A stretch of DNA of 45,980 nt from Candidatus Latescibacterota bacterium (GTDB taxonomy: Bacteria > Latescibacterota > UBA2968 > UBA8231). Within the stretch, counting starts at the first letter, position 1, and each line of letters starts with the position of its first letter. The stretch covers positions 1 through 45,980 of the forward strand of contig JAJDUT010000054.1 of NCBI GenBank assembly GCA_022826515.1. The letters are read 5' to 3'. The position numbers and the translations under genes are program-made. The notes below the pieces were generated by a model. The model had not been told where the DNA came from. It made no database searches and saw nothing but the letters and a program-made list of their open reading frames with translations. Shown piece by piece: positions 27,462 to 39,822 of this stretch.

Positions 27462-27522
27462 AAGCGAAATTGCGAACATTAATGAGTGCGCTTGCGACGC
27501 GCTCGCAGAAAGGAGCGAATAT

Positions 27523-27999
27523 ATGGCTCGCGGAGTAAACAAAGTAATTTTGATCGGCAATTTGGGCAGCGATCCCGAAGTGCGCTACACGCCCGATGGA
27601 GCACCCGTAGCCAATGTCAATCTGGCCACTTCTGAAAGCTGGAATGACCGCAATACGGGCGAGCGCCAAGAGCGGACCGAATGGCATCGGCTCGTGCTCT
27701 GGCGCAAGCTGGCCGAAATCGCCGGGCAGTACCTCAAAAAGGGCGCTAGGATCTATGTCGAGGGCAAGTTACAGACTCGTTCTTGGGACGACCAGAGCGG
27801 CCAGAAGCGCTATACGACTGAGATTGTGGTCAACGACATGCAGATGCTCGATTCTCGCGGCGAGGGCGGTGGCAGCGGTGGCAGAGATACAGGCTACAAT
27901 CCGCCCGGCGATCCGTCCGGCGGGCAAAACGTCGGCCTAGCCACCCAGCCCGCTGCGCCCCCTCCGCCGGGTGGCGACGACGACGATCTGCCGTTCTAA
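27523..27999 (+). CDS. ssb: Single-stranded DNA-binding protein
   Basis: SSB coats single-stranded DNA during replication and repair. I start at ATG 27523 (158 residues), preceded by AAAGGAG; a TTG at 27433 in the same frame is really the promoter's -35 box. Residues 1-110 form the OB fold ([52 protein letters not shown]). The tail is Gly/Pro-rich and ends in the acidic tip DDDDLPF, which docks repair and replication partners. It is followed four bases later by the phospholipase C-like gene. Confidence 0.95.
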   Translation: MARGVNKVILIGNLGSDPEVRYTPDGAPVANVNLATSESWNDRNTGERQERTEWHRLVLWRKLAEIAGQYLKKGARIYVEGKLQTRSWDDQSGQKRYTTEIVVNDMQMLDSRGEGGGSGGRDTGYNPPGDPSGGQNVGLATQPAAPPPPGGDDDDLPF

Positions 28000-28002
28000 A
28001 GT

Positions 28003-28849
28003 TTGGCAGGTAGCTTCTTCCACTTATGGCTGGCCGAGCGCGTCTTTCCCCTAGTTTTTGGCGACTGCGCGGGCAAAGGAGAAATGCAGGCGGCCTTTGC
28101 CGCTGGCTCCGTAGGCCCGGACATTGGTTTTTTCCCCGGCGGCCCAGCGGCCTTGTCGCACCGCGCACATCTGGAGCGCTGCGGCGATTTTTTGCGCGCC
28201 CTTATCGAGGGGGCCGCCAGCGCTAACGAGCGGGCGTTTGCTGCGGGTTGGGGATTACACGTCTATGCGGATATGGCCGTACATCCTTGGGTCGAGGCCC
28301 GCGTGGCCACCTTGCTCCGCGAGGGGACCCGGCCAGCCGTGCCTGATTTGTGGCACATGCGCTTGGAATGGGGGATTGATTGCCGCTTGCTGGCTAGCGA
28401 GGGAATGGACGGGTTGTGGCGTGCGCGCTTGCACTTTCCCCGCCGCGCTGATGGCCGCAGCTTGCTAGGGGAAGTGGGGCAGGCTTTCTATGGTCGAGAT
28501 GCCGATGAAAGCCTGCTGGAACAAGGGGAGGAGGCCACCGCCCGGTGGCTGCAGCGAATTCCCAAAATTCTCTGGTGGGGAGGACACATCCGCGTGGCCG
28601 GACGCCGCCCTAATCCCCTCTGTACATTGGCGTTTGCCCACCTGGGACGCAAGATCCTCGGAGATTGGCTCCAGCACTGGGTGCGCTTTAAGGATGGCGC
28701 GGCCTTAGCCCGTCCGCTGTTGCCTTCAGACCAAGTTTACGAGCAGGTCGTCAAGCTGGGCGAGTCGGCTGTAGAACGGTTTTGTCACGGGTTTGACGAG
28801 GGCTTCGCCCAGTTGGGCAATCCCGATTTATACACGGGCGAAGTAGGCG

Positions 28850-28857
<8 letters not shown>
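28003..28857 (+). CDS. Zinc-dependent phospholipase C-like protein
   Basis: The 284-residue protein fits the Zn_dep_PLPC (PF00882-type) pattern: an N-terminal His (SFFHLWLAERVF), AAGSVGPDIGFFPGG-like segment (GSVGPDIGFFPGG), SHRAHLE, and the metal-binding GWGLHVYADMAVHPWVE with the H-x3-D-x3-H spacing. Members bind zinc in an all-helical fold, and many bacterial ones have unknown substrates. The only start that keeps the first histidine is TTG 28003, three bases after the ssb stop. It has no obvious Shine-Dalgarno, so coupling to ssb is likely. There is no signal peptide, so it appears cytoplasmic, unlike secreted phospholipases. Confidence 0.72.
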
Positions 28858-33112
<4,255 letters not shown>

Positions 33113-33121
33113 GGCCGCCTT

Positions 33122-34234
33122 ATGGAGTTTATGAATCTGCAAAAGGTGGGCTTGCTCTTGAGCGGCGCGACCTACGTGGGCAGCGTCCTCTGGCTGTGGC
33201 GCGGCTTGAGTGGGCGGCGGCCCGGCCCGGCCCTAGTTGATGATCGGCCCTCGGTCAGTGCCATCGTCGCCGCGCGCGATGAGGAGGCGACCTTGCCAGA
33301 CTGCTTGGACGCGCTCGCTCAGCAGGACTATCAGGGAGCGTTTGAAGTGATTGTCGTAGATGACCGCTCGCGCGACCAAACTTGGGACATCATTGCCGCA
33401 AAGGCGGAGACTTGGCCGGCCCTCAAGGGCGTGCAGGCCACGCCAGACGGGCGGTTTAAGTGCCCGAAGAAAAGTGCGCTAGCCGAGGGGATTGCAGCGA
33501 GCAGTGGGGAGATATTGCTCTTTACCGATGCTGATTGCCGCCCGCCCGCAGATTGGGTTAGCTCAACGGTGGCGCACTTTGCGCCGGAGGTTGGCCTAGT
33601 CGCCGGGTACGCGCGGCCCGATCCGGTCTCTGGCGTGCTGGCCAAAATTTTAGCTGTGGATAATATCGGGGTTGGGGCGCTGGGGGCGGGCAGCTTTGGC
33701 ATGGGGCATCCGCTGTCGTGTACGGGCCGCAATTTGGGCTATCGCCGCCAAGTGTACGACGAACTGGGTGGCTTCGCGCAAATCGGGCATTTGATCGGAG
33801 GCGACGACGTGTACTTCATGCGTTTGCTGAGTGCCCAGGATAGGTGGGCTATGGCGTTTAACCGCCAGACTGTTGTCCTCTCGCAGCCGCCGCCGGCTAA
33901 GCTCGCGGACGCGATTCAACAAAAACTCCGGCACGCGGCCAAAGGAGGCCACTACAAGGGCCGAGCATTCTATTTGGCCACAGGCGTCTATTTGTTCCAC
34001 GGCTTTCTGGCTTGGGGGCTGGTGCAGATGCTCTGGACCCAAAGTTGGGATAGCTGGGTCGCGGGGGTGTGGTTTATGCGCTGGGCCGTTGACTTTTTGC
34101 TGCTCAAGCGGATGGCTGTGCCCGAAGAGCGCGCGCTTCTGCGCTATTTGCCACTAGCGGAAGTTTTGTATATTCCCTACGTGCTAATTTTTACGGTCGT
34201 TGGCCGTTGGGGATGGTTTCGCTGGAAAACCTGA
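33122..34234 (+). CDS. Membrane-anchored family 2 glycosyltransferase
   Basis: This 370-residue GT2 starts at ATG 33122 after GAGG. One membrane helix is near the N-terminus, the GT-A domain spans about residues 45-270, and hydrophobic helices lie near 285-305, 320-330 and 345-362. Donor-site motifs are VSAIVAARDEEATLPDCL, VVDDRSRDQTW and TDADCRPP (the metal-binding DxD), with GGDDVYFM as the likely acceptor-side acidic motif. A QKLRH replaces the usual QxxRW, so it may not be a processive synthase. The sugar donor is unknown. It is followed closely by the radical SAM gene. Confidence 0.88.
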   Translation: MEFMNLQKVGLLLSGATYVGSVLWLWRGLSGRRPGPALVDDRPSVSAIVAARDEEATLPDCLDALAQQDYQGAFEVIVVDDRSRDQTWDIIAAKAETWPALKGVQATPDGRFKCPKKSALAEGIAASSGEILLFTDADCRPPADWVSSTVAHFAPEVGLVAGYARPDPVSGVLAKILAVDNIGVGALGAGSFGMGHPLSCTGRNLGYRRQVYDELGGFAQIGHLIGGDDVYFMRLLSAQDRWAMAFNRQTVVLSQPPPAKLADAIQQKLRHAAKGGHYKGRAFYLATGVYLFHGFLAWGLVQMLWTQSWDSWVAGVWFMRWAVDFLLLKRMAVPEERALLRYLPLAEVLYIPYVLIFTVVGRWGWFRWKT

Positions 34235-34247
34235 TAAAGGAGCTGAT

Positions 34248-35315
34248 TTGGCCTACCTAATTACGCCTAAAGCCCTGCCGCGCTACGTTCGGCGCTACGC
34301 TCGCGCATTTTCTTGGAAACGGCTGGGCAATTTTCTCGCCGTTTTGACGTCCATGGGGCTGTCGTGGATGACCCGCCGACCCATCGTGTGGGGACGTCCT
34401 TTTATGCTCATGGTCGAGCCGACCAACTTTTGCAACCTCAAGTGTCCCTTGTGCCCTTCGGGCAATGGCGAGATGCGCCGTCCCCGGGGAACTATGGGCT
34501 TGGAGGATTTCAAAAAGCTGGTTGACCAACTCGGCGGTGAGGTCTTTATGATGATGCTGTGGAACCAAGGCGAGCCGTATATAAACAAGTGCTTCAACCA
34601 GATGGTGCGCTACGCCAGCGACCGCGGCATCTTCACCTTCACCAGCACCAATGGCCACTTTGTTCGCAACCCAGAGCAGGCGCAGGACATTGTCGAGTCT
34701 GGGCTGGATGAGATGATCGTCTCGCTGGACGGGGTTGACCAAGCCACGTACGAAAAATATCGAGTCGGTGGTCAGATTGAGTGCGTCTTTTCCGGGGTCC
34801 GCCTGCTGGTCGCAGCCAAAGAGGCACTGGGGTCGCAGACGCCGCTGATCAACTTGCAATTCATCGTTATGAAGCACAACGAGCGCGATCTGGCCACGGC
34901 TGAATCGCTGGCCAAGGACCTGCGCGTTGACAAGTTCTTGGTCAAGACTGCCCAAATTTACACGGATGCGGACGCCGAGGAGTTCTTGCCCGAGGACGAA
35001 CAGTACAGCCGCTACGAGCGCTCGGAGGACGAACTGGTGGTCAAGGGACAGCCAACGAGGGGTTGCAAGGTGCTGTGGTACAGCTCGATGGTCAATTGGA
35101 ACGGAGCGGTCGCGCCCTGCTGCTTCGACAAGGACGTCGACTTTGGCATGGGGCAGGCCTTCAACGGCCGTTCTTTTGACGAGATCTGGCGCAGCCGGGC
35201 CTATATGGACTTTCGCCGTCAGGTCCTTGCCGACCGCACTAGCTTCGATATGTGCCGCAACTGTTCCGAAGGTTATCGCGGCATGTTCTCGCTGATCAAG
35301 GAAATCAAGGGTTAA
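34248..35315 (+). CDS. Radical SAM/SPASM domain protein of a glycan locus
   Basis: I choose TTG 34248 (355 residues) because AAAGGAGC lies just upstream; the frame is open to 34200 but that part overlaps the previous gene. The radical SAM motif is CNLKCPLC (Cx3CxxC) near residue 62, followed by NQGEPYINK and STNGHFV. The C-terminal SPASM-like region has GCKVLWYSSMVNWNGAVAPC with CC, then a closing CRNCSEG, for auxiliary Fe-S clusters. This family sits in many surface-polysaccharide clusters, where it may modify a lipid carrier or sugar. Substrate is unknown here. The next gene's ATG overlaps the stop by one base. Confidence 0.9.
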   Translation: MAYLITPKALPRYVRRYARAFSWKRLGNFLAVLTSMGLSWMTRRPIVWGRPFMLMVEPTNFCNLKCPLCPSGNGEMRRPRGTMGLEDFKKLVDQLGGEVFMMMLWNQGEPYINKCFNQMVRYASDRGIFTFTSTNGHFVRNPEQAQDIVESGLDEMIVSLDGVDQATYEKYRVGGQIECVFSGVRLLVAAKEALGSQTPLINLQFIVMKHNERDLATAESLAKDLRVDKFLVKTAQIYTDADAEEFLPEDEQYSRYERSEDELVVKGQPTRGCKVLWYSSMVNWNGAVAPCCFDKDVDFGMGQAFNGRSFDEIWRSRAYMDFRRQVLADRTSFDMCRNCSEGYRGMFSLIKEIKG

Positions 35316-36511
35316 TGCCCGCGCTGTACGCGCCCGAATACCTCTTGGCGTTCTGTGCGCTGGCCTACTTGCTCGGGGCTTGTTGGTTCGTCACCGGGAT
35401 GCGCCGCTCGCTCGGCCATGCCAATTCCGAGCGCGTCCAGTTAGTCTCGGTCGTCGTCGCCGCCCGCGACGAAACCGCGCATATCGCCTCCTGCCTGCGT
35501 GCCTTGCTGGCGCAGGATTATCCCCAAGATCGCTACGAAATCATCGTCGTTGACGACGGCTCCACCGACGGCACGGGCCACATCGTGCGCGAGTTCAGCG
35601 GAGAGACGGCGTCCGTGCGCTTGCTGAGAACCGAAGGGTCGGGTTCTAAGAAGGCCGCGCTCAGCTTGGGAATCGCCGAAGCGCGGGGAGAGGTGATTCT
35701 CACTACGGATGCCGACTGTCAGGTTGGTCCGGGATGGATTCGCGGTATGTTGTCGCACTTTGCCGACGGGGTGGGCATGGTCATTGGTTTTTCGCAGATT
35801 GGTTCGCCATCCGAGATCAAGGGGTGGCGTCAGGGGTACGAAGCCGTTGATTTCACCTGTCTGATGGCCTGCATATGGGGAAGCACCGGTTGGGGGCATC
35901 CCATGGCGGCCTCCGGGCAGAATTTGGCCTTTTTGCGGGAGGCGTTTTTCGCCGTTGGCGGTTATGAAAAGATCATGCACCGGGCTTCTGGAGACGATGT
36001 GCTGCTCATGCAGGCCATGCGCCGCTCGGGCCGGTGGTCCATTGTCTTTGCCAACCAGCCAGCGACTTTTGTGCGGCATCCGGTGGCCACCTCTTGGGGC
36101 GGGTTATTCGGTCAGCGCAGCCGCTGGGCTTCCAATGCCCCGGTCCTCGCCCGCCTAGATCCGCTCTTTTTCGGCTATATGCTGCTCGCCTACGTTTTGA
36201 GTTGGGCGACGCTCATGGTCCCTTTGCTGTGCTTGGTCGGCTTGCTGAATCCCCTGTGGGCCTTGGGTGTGGTGGGGGCGAAAGTGTGGGGCGAATGGGG
36301 TGTATTTAGCGGTGGAATGTTGCTATCGGGTCGGCGCGAATTGCGCCGCTATTTTCCTCTTTGGGTCTTGGTGCAACCCCTGCACGTAGTTTTAGTCGGC
36401 ACCGTTGGCTGCTTGGGGATTTTCCGCTGGAAGGGCCGCGTCCACCTGTGGGGCCGGCGCGTGCGCGGGGCCGGTACCGGCGTTGAGCTATCCGAGCCGC
36501 CTCGACGCTGA
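35315..36511 (+). CDS. Membrane-anchored family 2 glycosyltransferase
   Basis: This 398-residue GT2 starts at ATG 35315, which overlaps the previous stop (TAATG). An N-terminal helix (YLLAFCALAYLLGACWFV) precedes the GT-A domain: VVAARDETAHIASCLRALL, VDDGSTDGTGHIV, TDADCQVGPGWI (DxD), SGDDVLLMQAM and QRSRWASN, which is the QxxRW-type motif lacking in the upstream GT2. Several hydrophobic helices follow from about residue 290. The two GT2s share layout and probably derive from an old duplication, but only this one has the full processive-type signature. The nth gene begins 16 bases after its stop. Confidence 0.88.
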   Translation: MPALYAPEYLLAFCALAYLLGACWFVTGMRRSLGHANSERVQLVSVVVAARDETAHIASCLRALLAQDYPQDRYEIIVVDDGSTDGTGHIVREFSGETASVRLLRTEGSGSKKAALSLGIAEARGEVILTTDADCQVGPGWIRGMLSHFADGVGMVIGFSQIGSPSEIKGWRQGYEAVDFTCLMACIWGSTGWGHPMAASGQNLAFLREAFFAVGGYEKIMHRASGDDVLLMQAMRRSGRWSIVFANQPATFVRHPVATSWGGLFGQRSRWASNAPVLARLDPLFFGYMLLAYVLSWATLMVPLLCLVGLLNPLWALGVVGAKVWGEWGVFSGGMLLSGRRELRRYFPLWVLVQPLHVVLVGTVGCLGIFRWKGRVHLWGRRVRGAGTGVELSEPPRR

Positions 36512-36527
36512 AGAGAGGGAATCTGAG

Positions 36528-37202
36528 GTGGGGAAACGCGAAGACTTCGGCGAGCTCAGTCGCGCCGTCGAGCGGGCACAGATCGTCTGTCAGAAACTAA
36601 AGAAAACCATTCCCGAACCGAGAGTAGAACTCAACTACAGCAATGCCTTGGAGTTGATGGTGGCCACCATGCTCGCGGCGCAGAGCACGGATGTCAAGGT
36701 CAACGAAGTCACCGCAGTGCTATTCAAAAAGTACCAGTGCGCAGCCGACTACGTGGCGGTGGCGGCCGAGGAGTTAGAGGAAGATATCCGCTCAACCGGC
36801 TTCTACCGGCAAAAGGCTAAAAATATCCGCGCGGCTATGGCGATTCTCATTGCCGAGCACGACGGCCACGTCCCGGGGCACATGGACGCCCTGCTCCGCC
36901 TGCCCGGCATTGGACGTAAGAGCGCCAATGTCATCCTCGGTAACATATATGGCGTGCCTGGCATAGTGGTCGATACGCATGTGGGTCGGGTGAGTCGGCG
37001 CTTGGGTCTAACCGCAGAAACGGATCCGGTCAAGGTCGAAATGGCTTTGGCGCAGCTACTGCCAGTCGAGGAATGGACGGCTTTTGGACAGCGCGTGGTT
37101 TTGCACGGTCGCTACGTGTGTAAGGCGCGCAAGCCCCTGTGCGACGAGTGCACACTCATGCCGCATTGCGATTATTTTGCGAGCCAGATCGAGGAGCTTT
37201 AG
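36528..37202 (+). CDS. nth: Endonuclease III
   Basis: Nth is a DNA N-glycosylase/AP-lyase for oxidised pyrimidines. I start at GTG 36528 (224 residues) after AGAGGGA; the longer open frame overlaps the glycosyltransferase and is not Nth-like. The helix-hairpin-helix is LPGIGRKSANVIL with the catalytic Lys, VVDTHVGRVSRRLGL carries the catalytic Asp, and the 4Fe-4S cluster is C-x6-C-x2-C-x5-C near the end (CKARKPLCDECTLMPHC). It overlaps the convergent stress-protein gene by four bases. Its place in the glycan operon is probably just compaction. Confidence 0.95.
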   Translation: MGKREDFGELSRAVERAQIVCQKLKKTIPEPRVELNYSNALELMVATMLAAQSTDVKVNEVTAVLFKKYQCAADYVAVAAEELEEDIRSTGFYRQKAKNIRAAMAILIAEHDGHVPGHMDALLRLPGIGRKSANVILGNIYGVPGIVVDTHVGRVSRRLGLTAETDPVKVEMALAQLLPVEEWTAFGQRVVLHGRYVCKARKPLCDECTLMPHCDYFASQIEEL

Positions 37203-38479
37203 CGGCGCGGTTGCGGCAGGCGCTTGAGGACGGCGGTTATTTCGGCGGGCGTCTGCGAGGCGAGCATGTCGCGGTGGGTAGTGTCGGCGTGCATCAAGGT
37301 TGCGATCTGGGCGAGGATCGGGATGTAGCTGCGGTAGTTTTGTTCCGGGGTCAACAGCAAGAAAATGAAGTGTACTGGATCCGGGGTAGAGCCTTCAAAA
37401 TCGATCCCCTGTCGGCAAATCCCCAAGCAGCCGATGATCCCGTCCAGATCGGAGATGGGCGCATGGGGGATGGCGGTGCTGTGCCCTAGCGAAGTCGAGC
37501 CTTTGCGCTCGCGGTCGAGCGCGGCCTCGAGCACGGTCTGGCGCTCGCTAGCAGGGATTTGCTTTTCTTCTATTAACGCATCGACCATCTGGGCAATGGC
37601 GTCCCACTTGTCTTTGGGGGTGAGGTTCAAGCGGATGGTGTGTTCCCAGAAAATGCGACTTAACTGCAGGTCGTTGGCCGCGGCCGAGCGGACCATTAGT
37701 ACCGAACAAGGCACCTGATAGGCGATCTCGTCCGGGATGGAGCCAGCGAGGTGTTCCTCTTGACGCCAGTCGTTTGAGGCTCCGAGCACGATCAAATCGT
37801 GGTCTTGTGCCCTTGCGACGATGGCCGGGACCACATCGGCGGCCGGGATTACAGTCAACGGCACGTCGATCTCCAGCAGTTCTAGCTGTAAGCGCGTGTC
37901 GGCGGCTAGTTGCGAACAATAGCGCTGGAGAATCGGGTCGGAGGGGTCGCGGGTGTCGCGGACGATGCGGAGGATTTCCAGCTCAGCACCCCAGGTCTGG
38001 GCCAGATCGTATGCGATCTGCACGCCTACCAGCGCGTGATTGCCTCCGCCAAAGGGCACGAGAATCCGGCGCACCGGCCCGCTCTTCTTTTCCTTAAAAA
38101 TCAAGGTGTCGACGTCGATGGCCTTAGTCAGGGCGCGGTTGGGCGCAGATAGGATTGCGTCGCGCTCGACACTGGCTTTCCAGGCCATGAGCATCATATT
38201 GCAGCTCCAGCGGCGGACAGCACGTTGAATTCCGCTTGTCACATCCTCGTCTTTTTCCAAATGCGCGATCGCACCGATGTCGTGGGCCATGGCCCGGTCG
38301 GCTGAAACTTGGAGCGCTTGTTCTATATCGGGCTGCGGTTCAGCGTCGGGCGTCAGGATGTGGGTTAAGTGCAACTCGCCCCAAGGCGAAGGGGCAAGGG
38401 TCGCGGCCAAGTCGACGAGATTGTGGTCTTGGTGCGGATTTTCGAGCGGGACTAGAATGCGAAGTTGAGCAGGTGACAT
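37199..38479 (-). CDS. Fusion protein: two universal stress domains plus PTS EIIA-like domain
   Basis: This 426-residue cytoplasmic protein has three parts. Residues 5-135 form a first USP domain (RILVPLENPHQDHNLVDLA). Residues about 138-272 form a second USP (RRILVPFGGGNHALVGVQIA, DLIVLGASNDWRQ, PCSVLMVRS). Residues about 285-420 are a PtsN/fructose-type EIIA domain with LGHSTAIPHAPI; His339 aligns with the phosphorylated histidine. USPs bind ATP or respond to stress; EIIA-Ntr domains take phosphate from a PTS chain. The fusion may couple both signals. No other PTS gene is in this window. The start is ATG 38479 in a 158-base divergent gap. Confidence 0.85.
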   Translation of the reverse strand: MSPAQLRILVPLENPHQDHNLVDLAATLAPSPWGELHLTHILTPDAEPQPDIEQALQVSADRAMAHDIGAIAHLEKDEDVTSGIQRAVRRWSCNMMLMAWKASVERDAILSAPNRALTKAIDVDTLIFKEKKSGPVRRILVPFGGGNHALVGVQIAYDLAQTWGAELEILRIVRDTRDPSDPILQRYCSQLAADTRLQLELLEIDVPLTVIPAADVVPAIVARAQDHDLIVLGASNDWRQEEHLAGSIPDEIAYQVPCSVLMVRSAAANDLQLSRIFWEHTIRLNLTPKDKWDAIAQMVDALIEEKQIPASERQTVLEAALDRERKGSTSLGHSTAIPHAPISDLDGIIGCLGICRQGIDFEGSTPDPVHFIFLLLTPEQNYRSYIPILAQIATLMHADTTHRDMLASQTPAEITAVLKRLPQPRR

Positions 38480-38613
38480 CTTTGTTATGAGGCGTCAAGC
38501 CGAGTAACAGATCGGGCAGTGCTATTCTTTAAATATAAAACAGGCCGCCATCTTTTCCAGCCTTCTTTCTCGCCACGGTGGGGTTGCCAGCGTCGGTGCG
38601 GTGCGGTTTGTTG

Positions 38614-38625
38614 TTGGCAAGCCAA
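38614..38625. repeat. Palindrome TTGGC-AA-GCCAA before the SDR start
   Basis: A perfect 5-bp-arm palindrome directly abuts the Shine-Dalgarno AGGGGG (38627-38632) of the gene starting at 38638. It could be a repressor site. It lies in the divergent gap 38480-38637, where AT-rich boxes near 38525-38545 may hold promoters in both directions, none strong. Confidence 0.35.
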
Positions 38626-38637
38626 TAGGGGGTTTAC

Positions 38638-39615
38638 GTGAGGATATTGATTACTGGCATTACTGGTCGCATTGGTGCCAACTTGGCCAAACAACTCGTC
38701 GAGCGCGGGCATCAACTTCGCGGGTTGGTCTGGCCCCAAGATCCGCGAGTAGAAAACCTCAAGAAGATGCAGGTCGAACTCGTCGAGGGAAGTTTGATTG
38801 AACCGGCCACAGTCGAACAGGCGGTCGAGGGGATCGAAGCCGTCTATCACTTGGGGGCGGCCTTTCAGGGCGGGGGTCCTTTTACCGACGAGGAGTTTTT
38901 TGAGATCAACGTGCGCGGCACCTTCAACATGCTGGAGGCCGTGCGTCGGGTGAAGGGGATAGGCCAATTCTTGTTCGCCAGCTCGGACGCGCTCTACGAC
39001 AAATACGTTTCCGGTGGCATGAGTGTGCCCATTGATGAACAGACGCCGCGCGTGCCCAAGGGAGCGTATGCCTTGACTAAGGCGCTGGGCGAGGAATTGT
39101 GCAACGGCTATTGGCAGGGCTACCAAGTGCCGACGACGATTTTGCGTTTCGCCATGGTCTGGGCTGCCGACGAAATGTTGCAGTTTCCGCAGTTCTACCT
39201 GAGCAAGATGAAGGAGGTACACCCGGAACTGGCTACCCTGTGGCAGGGTGAAGAGTGCGCGGTGCTGCTAAAAGACCAGCGCGATCGTCCCTTCAAAAAG
39301 CACATCGCCGATGTGCGCGACATCGTACATGGCTGCCTCTGCGCCTTGGGTAAAGAGAGAGCGTTAGGCGAGACCTTCCAGCTAGCGGGCCCGCGCCCCT
39401 TCACTTGGGATGAGGTCAGTTATCGGCTCGCCGAATTGCGCGGCATACCCCACGTCGAAGCGGCTGTACAGGCCACGCCCACCTTTTACGAGTTCAACCT
39501 GCGCAAGGCCGAGGAATACCTAGGATTTAGCCCTAGTTACGACATCGTGCGGATGATGGTTGATGCACTTAATTATCAGCGCGGCGAAGACATTGGGGTG
39601 TTGCCGCACGGCTGA
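38638..39615 (+). CDS. NAD(P)-dependent epimerase/dehydratase (extended SDR)
   Basis: This 325-residue protein starts at GTG 38638 with AGGGGG five bases upstream. It has the extended-SDR Rossmann motif GITGRIGANLAKQL (GxxGxxG) at residues 7-13, the family pattern YHLGAAF, the active-site SSDALYD segment and the catalytic YALTK (YxxxK) near residue 143. Closest groups are nucleotide-sugar epimerases and uronate-type SDRs; the substrate is uncertain. No helical membrane segments are present. It precedes the amidohydrolase operon by 207 bases and points the same way. Confidence 0.85.
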   Translation: MRILITGITGRIGANLAKQLVERGHQLRGLVWPQDPRVENLKKMQVELVEGSLIEPATVEQAVEGIEAVYHLGAAFQGGGPFTDEEFFEINVRGTFNMLEAVRRVKGIGQFLFASSDALYDKYVSGGMSVPIDEQTPRVPKGAYALTKALGEELCNGYWQGYQVPTTILRFAMVWAADEMLQFPQFYLSKMKEVHPELATLWQGEECAVLLKDQRDRPFKKHIADVRDIVHGCLCALGKERALGETFQLAGPRPFTWDEVSYRLAELRGIPHVEAAVQATPTFYEFNLRKAEEYLGFSPSYDIVRMMVDALNYQRGEDIGVLPHG

Positions 39616-39695
39616 GGCTTAGGTTTCGTGCGGCACCAAATATGGGATTGCGGTCGATGATAAGGATTTTGTACAATGCAATGACTCTGGACGAG

Positions 39696-39727
39696 TTTGA
39701 GGCTGGGCAAAGGCTTACGGCCTCAAA
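39696..39727. repeat. 8-bp perfect inverted repeat TTTGAGGC / GCCTCAAA
   Basis: Arms at 39696-39703 and 39720-39727 are separated by 16 bases, with no T run after either arm. The repeat ends 40 bases upstream of the -35 box at 39768. This fits an activator or repressor site for the M20 operon better than a terminator for the SDR gene. Confidence 0.45.
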
Positions 39728-39767
39728 AAGTAAGGGTGCGCTATACCTGCGCGAGCTCGGGAATTAC

Positions 39768-39797
39768 TTGACAACCCCAGCGACGTCGGCTTATACT
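39768..39797 (+). promoter_or_regulatory. Strong sigma70-type promoter of the M20 operon
   Basis: TTGACA (39768-39773) and TATACT (39792-39797) are separated by 18 bases. The start point should be near 39804, which leaves a short leader of about 19 bases with an ACGGAG Shine-Dalgarno before the ATG at 39823. A weaker second candidate, TTGCGG-18-TACAAT, is upstream around 39650-39680. Confidence 0.7.
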
Positions 39798-39822
39798 GGC
39801 CGACCTAAAAAGACGGAGATTT

